NCBI RefSeq assembly: GCF_003201835.2 | Contig: NZ_CP029289.2 | Coordinates: 1,302,001-1,366,000, forward strand | Length of the DNA stretch: 64,000 bases | From: Acidianus brierleyi | GTDB taxonomy: Archaea; Thermoproteota; Thermoprotei_A; Sulfolobales; Sulfolobaceae | Direction: 5' to 3' | Part shown: piece after piece, positions 24,332-33,447 of the stretch | How the letters are laid out: each line of letters opens with the position of its first letter | Position numbering within the stretch: the first letter of the stretch is position 1 | Made by a program: the position numbers and the translations under genes | The notes under the pieces: model-generated | What the model saw: the letters and a program-made list of their open reading frames with translations, nothing else | The model's database searches: none | What the model was told of the DNA's origin: nothing

Positions 24332-24919
24332 TTACATCATAGAATCTATTATGACATTTGCCGCTACTCTTGGATCTCCTTCGACATTATTCACAATCTT
24401 TACTGACGCGCCTACTAGAACTGCAGAAGCTACTGCAGCGTATCTAGCAAAATTTATTGTTTCAGTAATTATCTCAATATTACTATAATCAGACCTTATT
24501 CTATCCTTATCCCTCGATTGTCGTTTTAAGATATTATTAGGATCACTTTCTATTAAAAATATTACGGTTGGTGATAATATTTCTATTATATGCTTTGGTA
24601 GTCCTGGTAAATACCCCGAATTAGTTCTTATAACAGCATGCGTATCTATAAAACTTAAACCTTTATCACCTAAATCTTCAGAATCTTTAACTATTTTCTT
24701 TGCTGCCTCCAATTGTAATTCCCTTTGCTTTGGTAAAGGAAGCTTCCTTATCTCGTCTCTATTATTTACATATTTTTGATCTAATGCTATATTTAGCATA
24801 TAGTCTCCGTAATTCATTATCTTATATGGAATTTTCTTTTCCTTAAGTATCTCTGAGACCATTGATAATACAGTAGTTTTTCCTACTCCCGGTATCCCGG
24901 TTACTATACCCATTTTCAT
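24332..24919 (-). CDS. adkA: archaeal adenylate kinase
   Basis: 195 residues, close to the size of the trimeric archaeal AdkA. P-loop GIVTGIPGVGKTTVLS (about 4-19), MNYGDYMLNIAL, and the DTHAVIRTNSGYLPGLP segment. Converts ATP and AMP to 2 ADP. It starts 3 bases after the secY stop. ATG at 24919 or 24913 are both possible starts. Confidence 0.95.
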   Translation of the reverse strand: MKMGIVTGIPGVGKTTVLSMVSEILKEKKIPYKIMNYGDYMLNIALDQKYVNNRDEIRKLPLPKQRELQLEAAKKIVKDSEDLGDKGLSFIDTHAVIRTNSGYLPGLPKHIIEILSPTVIFLIESDPNNILKRQSRDKDRIRSDYSNIEIITETINFARYAAVASAVLVGASVKIVNNVEGDPRVAANVIIDSMM

Positions 24920-24922
24920 TAA

Positions 24923-26323
24923 TTATTCACCTATAATTCTCTTTAATAAAGGATACATCTCTATTGATCTCTCATATGCTAATAAACTATAGTATTGCAT
25001 TGCTATTGACACCGCTAATATTAGACCTACTCCAGTACCATACACTCCTAAAAACGTTGCAAATACTGCTATAAGACTAACAATAAGAGAACTAAAGAAA
25101 GCAAGAGGATATATATATCTAGCTAAAATAGCCTCAATCATTCTTGGACTACTTCTCATGCCTGGTATTTCTATACCTGCATCTGCTAATGATCTAGCTT
25201 GAGTAGCTGGATCCAAACCTGCTACCTCAACCCAAACTAAGCCAAACATTACTCCTAAAACTAGGAAGACTATAGCATAAATTAACGCGCCTAATGGATC
25301 TACTACTACTGCATAAACACTATGAGGTATAGTTGTATTAGGAGGTGGAAATACAAATGCCGAATCTATAGCGCTTAAAATCTTCTGAACACTAGGAGAT
25401 ACATAAGATGTGAGAGTAGAGAATAATTCTATATCAGCACCGAGTACACTTACAAATATTACTGGAATGCTACTTACATATAGAAAGTTAAGAGGTACTG
25501 TTCTTCTTATTCCCCTTAACTTTTGAGAGGTAACTGGAATATTTATGTTAATAGACTCTAGATATATGATAAGTATTGTAAGTCCTATTGTTGACACTAA
25601 ACCTACTAGATCTGGCTGGAAAGGTTTAGTTGTATTAACTATTAGATCTAAAAGATTTCCGTGAGATATCAAAGTAGCAACTAAAGATGGGAAGAAACCT
25701 ACAGGTAAATTCTGAGAAGAAACGGTTACAATACCAAACATATACCAAAACATTATTTTCATTACTCCTGCCAATATGAACAGACTAACGCCAGATCCTA
25801 GTCCCCAACCTTTCTGAATCATTTCGTCTAATAATAATATAAAGAACGTGGCTACTATTAGCTGGCCACCTATTATCAATGCAAAATTTAATCTTGAAAC
25901 ACCAGCTGATCCTGACAAAGCAAATCCAAATAGAAACGCTTCAATTATTATAAAAATGAACGCTAATCCTTTCTGGGCCTCAGTAAATGTTGCCCTATCA
26001 TCTTCATTATTCAAATTTACATTTATAAGTTTAGATCCTACTAAAATTTGCATTATTAAACCAGCCGTTATTATCGGACCAATACCAAGTTGAGCTAATG
26101 TGCCAGCAGTAGAAGCAAAAATTACTTGCTCTAAAAGAAAATTACTAAAAAAAGAGGAATTAGACAATTGAAGACCATACAGTGGGACTGATGACATTAC
26201 TAAATAAATTGCAACAGCTACTATAGACCAAATTAGCTTTTGATTTAAAGAAGGTTTCTGCTCCGGCTTAGTTACAGCCGGTAGAACTTGCCCAAGTTTA
26301 GCCAAGAAATCCGTAAATGACAT
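24923..26323 (-). CDS. secY: preprotein translocase subunit SecY
   Basis: 466 residues and ten membrane helices, the central channel of the Sec translocon. Recognisable parts are the N-terminal PAVTKPEQKPSLNQKLIWS, a plug region after helix 1, the cytoplasmic loop QKLRGIRRTVPLNFLYVSSIP, and the C-terminal loop VEVAGLDPATQARSLADAGI ahead of helix 9. It is preceded by its own TATA-like element within the operon. SecE and SecG are not in this window. Confidence 0.97.
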   Translation of the reverse strand: MSFTDFLAKLGQVLPAVTKPEQKPSLNQKLIWSIVAVAIYLVMSSVPLYGLQLSNSSFFSNFLLEQVIFASTAGTLAQLGIGPIITAGLIMQILVGSKLINVNLNNEDDRATFTEAQKGLAFIFIIIEAFLFGFALSGSAGVSRLNFALIIGGQLIVATFFILLLDEMIQKGWGLGSGVSLFILAGVMKIMFWYMFGIVTVSSQNLPVGFFPSLVATLISHGNLLDLIVNTTKPFQPDLVGLVSTIGLTILIIYLESININIPVTSQKLRGIRRTVPLNFLYVSSIPVIFVSVLGADIELFSTLTSYVSPSVQKILSAIDSAFVFPPPNTTIPHSVYAVVVDPLGALIYAIVFLVLGVMFGLVWVEVAGLDPATQARSLADAGIEIPGMRSSPRMIEAILARYIYPLAFFSSLIVSLIAVFATFLGVYGTGVGLILAVSIAMQYYSLLAYERSIEMYPLLKRIIGE

Positions 26324-26350
26324 AAACTCTCAAAAGACTTTTACCAAAAC

Positions 26351-26364
26351 TAGTTTAAATATTC
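26351..26364 (-). promoter_or_regulatory. internal promoter ahead of secY
   Basis: Minus strand GAATATTTAAACTA is a good TATA element, roughly 30 bp before the secY ATG. It sits in the largest gap (72 bp) of the otherwise dense ribosomal operon. Confidence 0.45.
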
Positions 26365-26385
26365 TATCATCAATACAAACTTCTT

Positions 26386-26392
26386 AAAAAAA
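26386..26392 (-). terminator. T-run terminator after rpl15
   Basis: Seven consecutive T on the minus strand follow a few bases after the L15 stop codon. Archaeal termination commonly occurs at such poly-U runs. Together with the adjacent secY promoter it suggests a transcript boundary or partial attenuation here. Confidence 0.35.
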
Positions 26393-26395
26393 GCT

Positions 26396-26827
26396 TTATT
26401 TTTCAGGAGATATAACCTGGCCGCCTATCTTCATAATCTTTTGCTTAGCTTTTTCACTTGCTTCAGCAATTTTTATTATAATAGGCATATTAACATTTCC
26501 ACTACCTAATAATTTTTCATATCCATACTTGGTTAAATCAACAACGTTTTTACCGTCCTTTGACTCAATTTCAATTTTACCATTATCCAATAGATTACTT
26601 AATTGCCTTAGTGTTATAACCGCCTTAGTATATGACGTTGGATTAACAAATCCATGTTTACCGTACCAATCTTTACCATATTTCACTACCCATGACCATT
26701 TCTCTTTTCCCATGCCTATCTGTCTGCCTCCTTCCTTACCTCTATCTCTATGTTGGCCTTTTGCGCCCCATCCCATAGTTCTATGTCCTCTCATTTTCCT
26801 TGATTTTTTAGCTCTTCTTACCACCAT
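26396..26827 (-). CDS. rpl15: 50S ribosomal protein L15
   Basis: 143 residues with the glycine- and arginine-rich N-terminus RRAKKSRKMRGHRTMGWGAK typical of uL15. Binds 23S rRNA. Its ATG is one base from the L30 stop, at the end of the spc cluster before secY. Confidence 0.97.
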   Translation of the reverse strand: MVVRRAKKSRKMRGHRTMGWGAKGQHRDRGKEGGRQIGMGKEKWSWVVKYGKDWYGKHGFVNPTSYTKAVITLRQLSNLLDNGKIEIESKDGKNVVDLTKYGYEKLLGSGNVNMPIIIKIAEASEKAKQKIMKIGGQVISPEK

Positions 26828-27298
26828 TTAAATCATCCTCTCTATTAATTCGAGTATTTTATCCCCTCTATATCCAAATTCTCCACCAGTACCATAAGGC
26901 TTATTCACTTTACCTTTAAAACCTCCTCTTGGTGGATGCAAACGTATAGGCAATTTAAATAAATTATCGTATTTATTTACTATAACCTTACCTTCAAGAA
27001 TACCTTGCTTCAAATCTTCTAAACTCATAGACAATTTTTCTTTTACAAAGTTTTCATTAACAAAATCTCCGTTAATAGTATGTATTCTACTTAATAGAAG
27101 ATCTATAGCTTTATCATTAGCTTTACCCCATGTTATATAAGACTGGACTTTCATTAACATGCCTCTTATAGAGTCATTATCAGGATATATCATGGCATTA
27201 AATTGCTTCTTTAATCGCAACATTTCCAATGTTTCTTCTAGGTTCCATGGAGCAGATGCAGATCCTCTAATTCGAATAGCTATTATGGAGTTGCTCAT
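26828..27298 (-). CDS. rpl30: 50S ribosomal protein L30
   Basis: The long archaeal uL30 (about 156 residues): IIAIRIRGSASAPWNLEETLEMLRL at the start, and the C-terminal LHPPRGGFKGKVNKPYGTGG of the archaeal/eukaryotic form. I chose ATG 27298, since the upstream GTG at 27310 is part of its AGGTGA Shine-Dalgarno. It starts just after the end of the S5 gene. Confidence 0.95.
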   Translation of the reverse strand: MSNSIIAIRIRGSASAPWNLEETLEMLRLKKQFNAMIYPDNDSIRGMLMKVQSYITWGKANDKAIDLLLSRIHTINGDFVNENFVKEKLSMSLEDLKQGILEGKVIVNKYDNLFKLPIRLHPPRGGFKGKVNKPYGTGGEFGYRGDKILELIERMI

Positions 27299-27306
27299 TA
27301 TACTGT

Positions 27307-27951
27307 TCACCTCTTCCTAGCCCAATCGGCCGGCGTAACAAATCTATATGTATTATATAGAGCATTATAACCAGCTTTTATAAAATTCTCTGTAGTTCGC
27401 GTTTCTCCGCTACTAAATGACCATACGTCCTTTAAACCAGCATATGTAAGTAAATTCTTTAGTATACTGCCTGCTACTAAACCTGTACCTTTTGGAGCTG
27501 GCCTTAAAACTACCTCTACACTTCCAGCTTTACCAGACACTGTAAAAGGAAGACTGTGAGGCTCTCCACATGTACATTCCCAACTACCGCATCCTCTTCT
27601 TACTGGAATTATATTCATTTTAGCATCTCTAACGGCTTTTTGGATAGCAACTCTAAGCTGCTTAGCTTTTCCATTCCCAATACTGACATAACCATCATAA
27701 TTTCCCATTACAATCAAAACTTTATATCTAGATAACTCGCCAGCATCAGTTTGCTTCTGTACCATCCTTATATCTATAACTTCGTATTTCAAATTAGGAA
27801 GTAAAGCATCAACTATTTCCGGTTCTGCTATTGGAAGATTTTTTTCAAATAATTCCTTCATAGAAGTTATCTTTCCTTCCTTAACTAATACACCTACCTT
27901 AGTTCTAGGTTTCCATTCCTCTATATTTGATACAGGAACCTCTTCCGTCAT
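27307..27951 (-). CDS. rps5: 30S ribosomal protein S5
   Basis: 214 residues. The double-stranded RNA-binding N-terminal part includes YVSIGNGKAKQLRVAIQKAV, and the C-terminal beta-barrel part includes GTGLVAGSILKNLLTYAGL. uS5 helps decoding fidelity. Standard position between L18 and L30. Confidence 0.97.
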   Translation of the reverse strand: MTEEVPVSNIEEWKPRTKVGVLVKEGKITSMKELFEKNLPIAEPEIVDALLPNLKYEVIDIRMVQKQTDAGELSRYKVLIVMGNYDGYVSIGNGKAKQLRVAIQKAVRDAKMNIIPVRRGCGSWECTCGEPHSLPFTVSGKAGSVEVVLRPAPKGTGLVAGSILKNLLTYAGLKDVWSFSSGETRTTENFIKAGYNALYNTYRFVTPADWARKR

Positions 27952-27953
27952 AA

Positions 27954-28550
27954 TTATCCACCCATACTTTTAATCTTATTTAAAGTCTCGTCAAAATGAG
28001 AGACTAAATCTTTAGGATTTAATCCTCTACCAAGATATCCAGAAAATATTCTATTAAACTTATCTGGATTTTCCTTTTCCAGCTTTTCTGCATAGTTTAC
28101 TATATGCTTACCTTTTATTCTATCTTCGTCAAATTCCAGCTCATCCCCAATAGGTATATTTATTCCCGCATCCACACTGCCTTTGATGGCATAAAATATT
28201 CTTGAGCCTTTTATAGGAGTAAATAGGCCTATATCAGCAACTACACTAGAAATACCTGCTTTTTTGGCCCTAAGACCCAACAAATAGCCTGTCAAGTAAG
28301 CTGCAGAAGTATTATTACAGTCTCCCTTCCATCCATATTTCTTACATAATTCTATTGAATGAGCCATTACTACCGTACTATCTCCATTAGGATTAAACGC
28401 TACTATCTGCATAATTACATACTTATTAGTTAATCTAACGACAAGCCTAGTAGCTTTACTCAAAACATATGTATATCTTTTATAATAGTTAGTTTTTCCT
28501 TCTCTTCTTCTACTAAATTTCACTCTATAATTTGGACCTAAAGATACCAT
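27954..28550 (-). CDS. rpl18: 50S ribosomal protein L18
   Basis: 198 residues. The N-terminus NYRVKFSRRREGKTNYYKRY and the segment AAYLTGYLLGLRAKKAGI identify the archaeal uL18 that binds 5S rRNA. It starts 2 bases before S5 and follows L19e by 6. Confidence 0.96.
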   Translation of the reverse strand: MVSLGPNYRVKFSRRREGKTNYYKRYTYVLSKATRLVVRLTNKYVIMQIVAFNPNGDSTVVMAHSIELCKKYGWKGDCNNTSAAYLTGYLLGLRAKKAGISSVVADIGLFTPIKGSRIFYAIKGSVDAGINIPIGDELEFDEDRIKGKHIVNYAEKLEKENPDKFNRIFSGYLGRGLNPKDLVSHFDETLNKIKSMGG

Positions 28551-28556
28551 TAACTT

Positions 28557-29012
28557 TCACTCCTTTATTTTACCTGATTGCTTAAGCGAATTTCTAACAT
28601 CGCCCAAACTCTTAAATGTACCGCCTTTAGCTTTTTTATAATATAACCTATAAGTACGCTCATCTATAGTCCCACTATCTCTTAGCCATTTAATATATTG
28701 TCTTATCTTCCTTATTCTATTTATCCATTCACTACGTGGTTGAACTCTAGCACCTTTTTTACCATTCTTACTACCTTGTCTTCTTCCTTCTCCTTTTATC
28801 CTTCTATTCTTACGCCTTAATTTAACTCTTGAATTACTTATACCACGTTTTTTCTCAATGATAATTTTTCCATCCGCTATCAATTTCTTAATATCTGACC
28901 TAGTCAAAGCATCTTTTATTTCATCTAAATTTTCTTCAGGTAACTTAACATTATTTATGCCAACATTCGCTATATCGGCAGCCAATCTTTTTTGTAAATA
29001 TAGATCCGGCAA
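28557..29012 (-). CDS. rpl19e: 50S ribosomal protein L19e
   Basis: 151 residues, helical and very basic, with the family signature LQKRLAADIANVGINNVKL, the middle GEGRRQGSKNGKKGARV and WIKWLRDSGTIDERTYRLYYKKAKGG-like C-terminus. The start is TTG preceded by GGTGAT. Confidence 0.96.
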   Translation of the reverse strand: MPDLYLQKRLAADIANVGINNVKLPEENLDEIKDALTRSDIKKLIADGKIIIEKKRGISNSRVKLRRKNRRIKGEGRRQGSKNGKKGARVQPRSEWINRIRKIRQYIKWLRDSGTIDERTYRLYYKKAKGGTFKSLGDVRNSLKQSGKIKE

Positions 29013-29018
29013 CTTCTA

Positions 29019-29423
29019 TCACCCATTAGCTACTCTTATTCCATACTCATTGGCCTTTTTAACAATTTCCATTCTTTTTCTTAATCCTAAATTACCATTT
29101 ATTATTACAATAACATTATTTTTTTCATCTTCCCTTATTTTGGATAAATCATTAATATTAGAAACATACACTGGCTTTAGACCACTAGGATGAAAATATC
29201 TTATCATTTTTGGTTTAATATACCCAGTAGAGACTAACTTAGGAAATCCTTTAAGCCTTAGCCTAGATTTATTATCTATACCTCTAGGCCTTATCCACTT
29301 ATTTTGCCTCTCTAATTTAAAGTATTTATCCCAGTCGTAACGTAAGAAATCTGGCTTTTTAGAACTATATTTAACTTTAAGCTCTCGTATCTTAGATGGT
29401 TCTAAAATATTTTTATTGCTCAC
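29019..29423 (-). CDS. rpl32e: 50S ribosomal protein L32e
   Basis: About 134 residues containing FLRYDWDKYFKLERQNKWIR and the core KMIRYFHPSGLKPVYVSN of eL32. I prefer GTG 29423 because GGAGGT lies 8 bases upstream; TTG 29429 would be only 2 bases from it. The start overlaps the end of the L6 gene. Confidence 0.95.
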   Translation of the reverse strand: MSNKNILEPSKIRELKVKYSSKKPDFLRYDWDKYFKLERQNKWIRPRGIDNKSRLRLKGFPKLVSTGYIKPKMIRYFHPSGLKPVYVSNINDLSKIREDEKNNVIVIINGNLGLRKRMEIVKKANEYGIRVANG

Positions 29424-29967
29424 TACCAACTACCTCCTTTTTATAGATATATATACCGTCGGAAAAAACTCTCCTATCGAAACCTTTTATTTTTGATGTA
29501 GATTCTATATTAGCTGCAGTTTGCGCAACTTTTTCTAAATCGGCTCCTTCGACTATTATATCTTCACCTTTTACTGTAACTTTTACTCCTTGTAAAATCT
29601 TTGCTCTTCTAATGTTTTTTTCGCCTATTAAATTTGTGATTTGCACTTCATTTCCTACTACTTTAACCGATGTTGGAAAATGCGTAAATATTATTTTTAA
29701 ATAATATCTATAACCTTTAGTAACTCCTACAAAAATATTTTCAATCTCACGTTTTATGCTATATAAAGTAGCTTTTTGTTGTTTTGTGCCAAAAGTAGAC
29801 TCGAAAATAATCTTATTGCCTACTAAATTCATTTGGATACCTTTTGCAAAAGAGAAATCCTTTTCTACTTCTGCCTTAGGACCTTTTATTACTATTTTAT
29901 TATTACTAAGATTAACGGATATATTTTTTGGAATTTCTAACTCTTCATGAATTAAAGAGTACTGCAT
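29413..29967 (-). CDS. rpl6: 50S ribosomal protein L6
   Basis: 184 residues with the duplicated L6 fold: the first half IPKNISVNLSNNKIVIKGPKAE, the second half FPTSVKVVGNEVQITNLIGEK. Binds 23S rRNA near the factor-binding site. Preceded by a GGTGA Shine-Dalgarno. Confidence 0.96.
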   Translation of the reverse strand: MQYSLIHEELEIPKNISVNLSNNKIVIKGPKAEVEKDFSFAKGIQMNLVGNKIIFESTFGTKQQKATLYSIKREIENIFVGVTKGYRYYLKIIFTHFPTSVKVVGNEVQITNLIGEKNIRRAKILQGVKVTVKGEDIIVEGADLEKVAQTAANIESTSKIKGFDRRVFSDGIYIYKKEVVGSEQ

Positions 29968-29979
29968 TTTATTCTCACC

Positions 29980-30381
29980 TTAGTATACATACCCTAAAGC
30001 ATTACCGCCTATACGTAATCTAGCAGCATCTTTATGCGACATTACTCCTTTTGATGTAGACACTATTATTAAGCCTATTTCTTTTGAAGGAAGATAACGC
30101 CTAACATAGTCTGGCAAATTAATCATATCCCTATAGTTTAAAGAATATCTGGGAGTTATTGGGCCGCACTTATTAATTCTGCCTAGCAATTGTACGGTTA
30201 TCTTTCCCCATCTACCGTCATCTATATATTCAAACTCTCCAACATAGCCTTCCTTTTGCATTACACGTAACACGTTAATTATCAATTTAGAAGCAGGCAT
30301 TATTATAACCTGCTTATTTCTTCTTACTTCATTATTGTTAATGGAACTTAACGCATTTGTTAAAGGATTTAAAACTACCAT
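29980..30381 (-). CDS. rps8: 30S ribosomal protein S8
   Basis: 133 residues: NPLTNALSSINNNEVRRNKQ start, and the C-terminal signature SKEIGLIIVSTSKGVMSHKD of uS8, ending GGNALGYVY. Binds the central domain of 16S rRNA. Confidence 0.97.
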   Translation of the reverse strand: MVVLNPLTNALSSINNNEVRRNKQVIIMPASKLIINVLRVMQKEGYVGEFEYIDDGRWGKITVQLLGRINKCGPITPRYSLNYRDMINLPDYVRRYLPSKEIGLIIVSTSKGVMSHKDAARLRIGGNALGYVY

Positions 30382-30386
30382 TCAAA

Positions 30387-30551
30387 TCACCTTAATTTCT
30401 TAAAACCTAAAGGACCAGCTACTTCTCTAAAGCATTGTCTACATAAATATATATCATATTTCTGAATCACAGAATCTGTACTACCACACCTTTTGCATAC
30501 TTGTACTCCTTTTCCATGCTTCCTTTCTGCCGGAGGCTTAAATTTACCCAT
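30387..30551 (-). CDS. rps14: 30S ribosomal protein S14 (zinc-binding type)
   Basis: A 54-residue gene, starting ATG at 30551: MGKFKPPAERKHGKGVQVCK followed by RCGSTDSVIQKYDIYLCRQC. The four cysteines in two Cys-x-x-Cys pairs are the zinc site of archaeal uS14, and it ends FREVAGPLGFKKLR. It fits exactly between S8 (5-base gap) and L5 (14-base gap), the standard place. Confidence 0.97.
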   Translation of the reverse strand: MGKFKPPAERKHGKGVQVCKRCGSTDSVIQKYDIYLCRQCFREVAGPLGFKKLR

Positions 30552-30565
30552 TTACATCACCATGC

Positions 30566-31096
30566 TTATATAATTGTAACACCTAATGTCTCCTTTAAAA
30601 AAGTCATTGCTTCCTCTTTACTTACTCTTTGGGACTTAGGTATACTACTTCTATTTCTCTTTCTTCTACCTATTCTATATCCAGGCTTTTCTAAGGTTAT
30701 TGCGATATCCATGCCGAAAATACCAACTTCTGGATCATATCTAACACCAGGAATAACCACATGTTCTGCTATACCAAAACTAACATTCCCAGAATCATCA
30801 AAACTAGATGATTTTAATCTATAATTTATTGCAGGAAGAACTTTCTTTAGAAATTCAATTCCTTTATCCCTTCTTAGCGTAACTTTTACTCCTATTGGCT
30901 GCCCTTTTCTAACACCAAAATCTTTTATTGATTTTTTAGCTCTAGTATATACAGGTTTAGCTCCAGTTAACTCTTGTAACAAATTATATGCCTTTTCTAG
31001 CCTTTCTCCAGATTCTCCTAGACCAATGTTTACTGTAACCTTAACAAGTCTAGGCATCTGCATAGGATTTTTAGATAATTGTGTTTCTTCTGCCAT
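30566..31096 (-). CDS. rpl5: 50S ribosomal protein L5
   Basis: 176 residues with NPMQMPRLVKVTVNIGLGES at the N-terminus and VTLRRDKGIEFLKKVLPAI; binds 5S rRNA. The C-terminal GYRIGRRKRNRSSIPKSQRV is the archaeal form. Confidence 0.97.
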   Translation of the reverse strand: MAEETQLSKNPMQMPRLVKVTVNIGLGESGERLEKAYNLLQELTGAKPVYTRAKKSIKDFGVRKGQPIGVKVTLRRDKGIEFLKKVLPAINYRLKSSSFDDSGNVSFGIAEHVVIPGVRYDPEVGIFGMDIAITLEKPGYRIGRRKRNRSSIPKSQRVSKEEAMTFLKETLGVTII

Positions 31097-31097
31097 T

Positions 31098-31823
31098 TTA
31101 CTCCACCTTTATAACAGGCTGTGTAGTTCCTATAGCCATGATATTTTCTAAATTGCTCTCATAAGTTTTACCATCTTTAGATTGAATATTTACTACGCTA
31201 TACACTCTTCTTTTATATTGAGACATTTGTATCTTACCTATTATGCCATGACGACCAGCGTTTTTACCTCCTATTATTATACCATAGTTTCCCTCCTTTA
31301 GCTCATATGTTTCAAGAATCTCTTGATTTGGAAGTGCTATTTTAAGAGTAGTTAATGTACTATATTTGTATTCGGCGATATTATCCTTTATAATTTGAAT
31401 ATTACGTCCACTATCTAAGTTAAGTTGCAAATCACCGTTTTTAACCAAAGATTTATTCAATATTCTAACAAGTTTAAAAGAAGACTCCTCTCTAGGTATC
31501 TCGATAGCCTTTAGGAATCTTGCGTTATCTGGAATAATTCTGTAATATAAATCTGCAGAAGGAATAGATATTACATCCATTAATCCAACTGGAAATCTAT
31601 AATCTAATCTAACCTTTCCATCTACTAAGACTTCCCCAGAAGATATTATAGTCTTGGCTTCTTTTAACGTTACAGCCGCATGTATATAGTCCCTTAACAA
31701 TATTGATAAAGGAACACTTTGATTAAGCGAATGAGCACCAGGTACTGTTCTAACAGTCCATTTATATTGCTTTTTACTTATAAGCAAAAACCATGGAGAA
31801 GCATTTCTTGTTATATGAACCAT
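31098..31823 (-). CDS. rps4e: 30S ribosomal protein S4e
   Basis: 241 residues containing an S4-type RNA-binding motif (AAVTLKEAKTIISSGEVLVD) and a KOW-like KEGNYGIIIGGKNAGRHGII. Archaeal/eukaryotic-specific eS4. The start overlaps the L24 stop by one base. Confidence 0.97.
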   Translation of the reverse strand: MVHITRNASPWFLLISKKQYKWTVRTVPGAHSLNQSVPLSILLRDYIHAAVTLKEAKTIISSGEVLVDGKVRLDYRFPVGLMDVISIPSADLYYRIIPDNARFLKAIEIPREESSFKLVRILNKSLVKNGDLQLNLDSGRNIQIIKDNIAEYKYSTLTTLKIALPNQEILETYELKEGNYGIIIGGKNAGRHGIIGKIQMSQYKRRVYSVVNIQSKDGKTYESNLENIMAIGTTQPVIKVE

Positions 31824-32209
31824 TATGATTCACCCTTAGGACTTTCATTAGTCTTCCTTTTTCTTTCAATTAAATCTTTTCTTTTGGAATCTGCAACATC
31901 TAACTTAGTTACAATAACCTTAGAAGCATGAATCCAAACATAAATAGGAGTTCCGTCAGCCTTTTTCCTAGTTAAGCCTTCTATAGCTACTCTGCCATTT
32001 TTAGTATCTACAGCTGCTACTTTACCTTCAAAGCCTGCGTGCTCTCCTCTAGCTACTTTAGCCGTATCCCCTTTTTTAACACTAATTCTGCTTATTCCAT
32101 ATTCTTTCTCTACTTCATCGGAAACTGGTGCAACAAGATTGACTTTTCTCTTATGATAAGCCATATTATATAGAATTTTCCTTTGCTTAGATGGTTTAGA
32201 AGTAACCAT
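31823..32209 (-). CDS. rpl24: 50S ribosomal protein L24
   Basis: About 128 residues with the KOW motif VKKGDTAKVARGEHAGFEGK. ATG 32209 is chosen because the GTG at 32218 forms part of the AAGGTGA Shine-Dalgarno 5 bases upstream. Assembly initiator of the large subunit. Confidence 0.96.
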   Translation of the reverse strand: MVTSKPSKQRKILYNMAYHKRKVNLVAPVSDEVEKEYGISRISVKKGDTAKVARGEHAGFEGKVAAVDTKNGRVAIEGLTRKKADGTPIYVWIHASKVIVTKLDVADSKRKDLIERKRKTNESPKGES

Positions 32210-32223
32210 TAGTTTCACCTTAG

Positions 32224-32640
32224 CTAAATAATTAAAGTAGCCAAACTAGCTACTTTCGGCCATCTTTCAGCAGCTTCTCTAGCTACTGGACCTCTTACTT
32301 CCGTACCTTTAGGTGTCCCATCTGGATTAACTATAACCACTGCATTATCCTCAAATGAAATCCAGGTTCCATCTGCTCTTCTTAATGGCATTTTTTGCCT
32401 AATTATTACGGCTTTAAATTTCTGCTTCCTAACCTCAGGTGTACCTTTCCTTACAGATACAAAAACTAAATCTCCTACATTTGCGAAAGGCACCCTTCTT
32501 AACACACCTCTATATCCAAATACGCCTACTATAACAGCCTCTTTACCCCCACTATTATCCGACACTGTCACACTAGAATAATTCTGAAGAGCTGGAGTCC
32601 TTCCTTTTCTAGAACCTAACATTTGAAGTTTTTCTGACAT
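32224..32640 (-). CDS. rpl14: 50S ribosomal protein L14
   Basis: 138 residues; SVTVSDNSGGKEAVIVGVFG, VSVRKGTPEVRKQKFKAVII and the signature ISFEDNAVVIVNPDGTPKGT of uL14. Adjoins S17 with no spacer. Confidence 0.97.
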   Translation of the reverse strand: MSEKLQMLGSRKGRTPALQNYSSVTVSDNSGGKEAVIVGVFGYRGVLRRVPFANVGDLVFVSVRKGTPEVRKQKFKAVIIRQKMPLRRADGTWISFEDNAVVIVNPDGTPKGTEVRGPVAREAAERWPKVASLATLII

Positions 32641-32979
32641 TTATGCACCACCTACTTTTCCTACCACAACATAGGATACTGATTTGGCTATAGGTCTACA
32701 TTCTGCTATTATAACGTTATCTCCCTCTTTAAGATTTAAACATGGAGGAACATGCACATGAATTCTGCTCCTTCTTCTCTCGTATCGCTTATATTTTGTA
32801 TTATAATGAATATGACTTTTCTCAAAAACTCCTGTCTTATTAGCTCTAAGTTTTATTATTTTTCCTTCAAATATCATTCCTCTAACCTTTAACTTACCAT
32901 GAAATGGACAATATTTATCATTGCACACACTTTCAGGCAAGCTTATGTTAGGAATTCCTATATTTTTACTCTGACTCAC
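32641..32979 (-). CDS. rps17: 30S ribosomal protein S17
   Basis: About 112 residues with the uS17 core KLRANKTGVFEKSHIHYNTK and RIHVHVPPCLNLKEGDNVII. GTG 32979 is favoured over GTG 32988, because GGTGG lies 5 bases before it. The start region overlaps the end of the RNase P Rpp29 gene. Confidence 0.94.
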   Translation of the reverse strand: MSQSKNIGIPNISLPESVCNDKYCPFHGKLKVRGMIFEGKIIKLRANKTGVFEKSHIHYNTKYKRYERRRSRIHVHVPPCLNLKEGDNVIIAECRPIAKSVSYVVVGKVGGA

Positions 32980-33257
32980 CTTAACCACCTTTTATTAACC
33001 CTTTTTGACGGTTTAGACACCAACTTACAACCAGAAATAATAATATGGCATCTTTTAAAATCTAACTCATAAAAACCATTGCTTTTCATTATCGTTAAAT
33101 ATCTATTACCAACCTTGATACGAAAAGTATTCTTAGTTTCAAAAACTATTATACCAGACGTTCCAATAAGAATAGGATTAGAATACCCCAAAATTTTTAT
33201 CTTAAAACCTATAAAATCAATGCTTCTCTTCACGATGGCTATTCCTTTTTTTCTCAT
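32976..33257 (-). CDS. rnp1: RNase P protein component 1 (Rpp29/Pop4)
   Basis: 93 residues; the Sm-like barrel signature is FKIKILGYSNPILIGTSGII followed by ETKNTFRI. It helps the RNase P RNA with tRNA 5' processing. Archaea commonly encode it inside the ribosomal operon between L29 and S17, as here. It overlaps L29 by 41 bases. Two other RNase P proteins are at 53752-54724. Confidence 0.88.
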   Translation of the reverse strand: MRKKGIAIVKRSIDFIGFKIKILGYSNPILIGTSGIIVFETKNTFRIKVGNRYLTIMKSNGFYELDFKRCHIIISGCKLVSKPSKRVNKRWLR

Positions 33258-33447
33258 TAATAACTGTTTTAAGCCTTGCTATATTCTTTCTCATATTCCT
33301 AATAGACGCTGTGTCCTTTATTGTACCTACCCTAGCTTCGGCTCTTAATTTTATTAAATCAGCAATAGTATCTTGTAGCCTTTTATTTAGATCTTGAATT
33401 TCCAATTTTCTTATATCTTCTAGGAAATCATTGGTTTTGTGAGGCAT
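33217..33447 (-). CDS. rpl29: 50S ribosomal protein L29
   Basis: About 76 residues, two helices: KLEIQDLNKRLQDTIADLIK then ASIRNMRKNIARLKTVINEK. I chose ATG 33447 (GGTGGT lies 6 bases upstream) over the in-frame start at 33474, which has no Shine-Dalgarno. The start lies within the last 20 bases of the S3 gene. Confidence 0.93.
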   Translation of the reverse strand: MPHKTNDFLEDIRKLEIQDLNKRLQDTIADLIKLRAEARVGTIKDTASIRNMRKNIARLKTVINEKKRNSHREEKH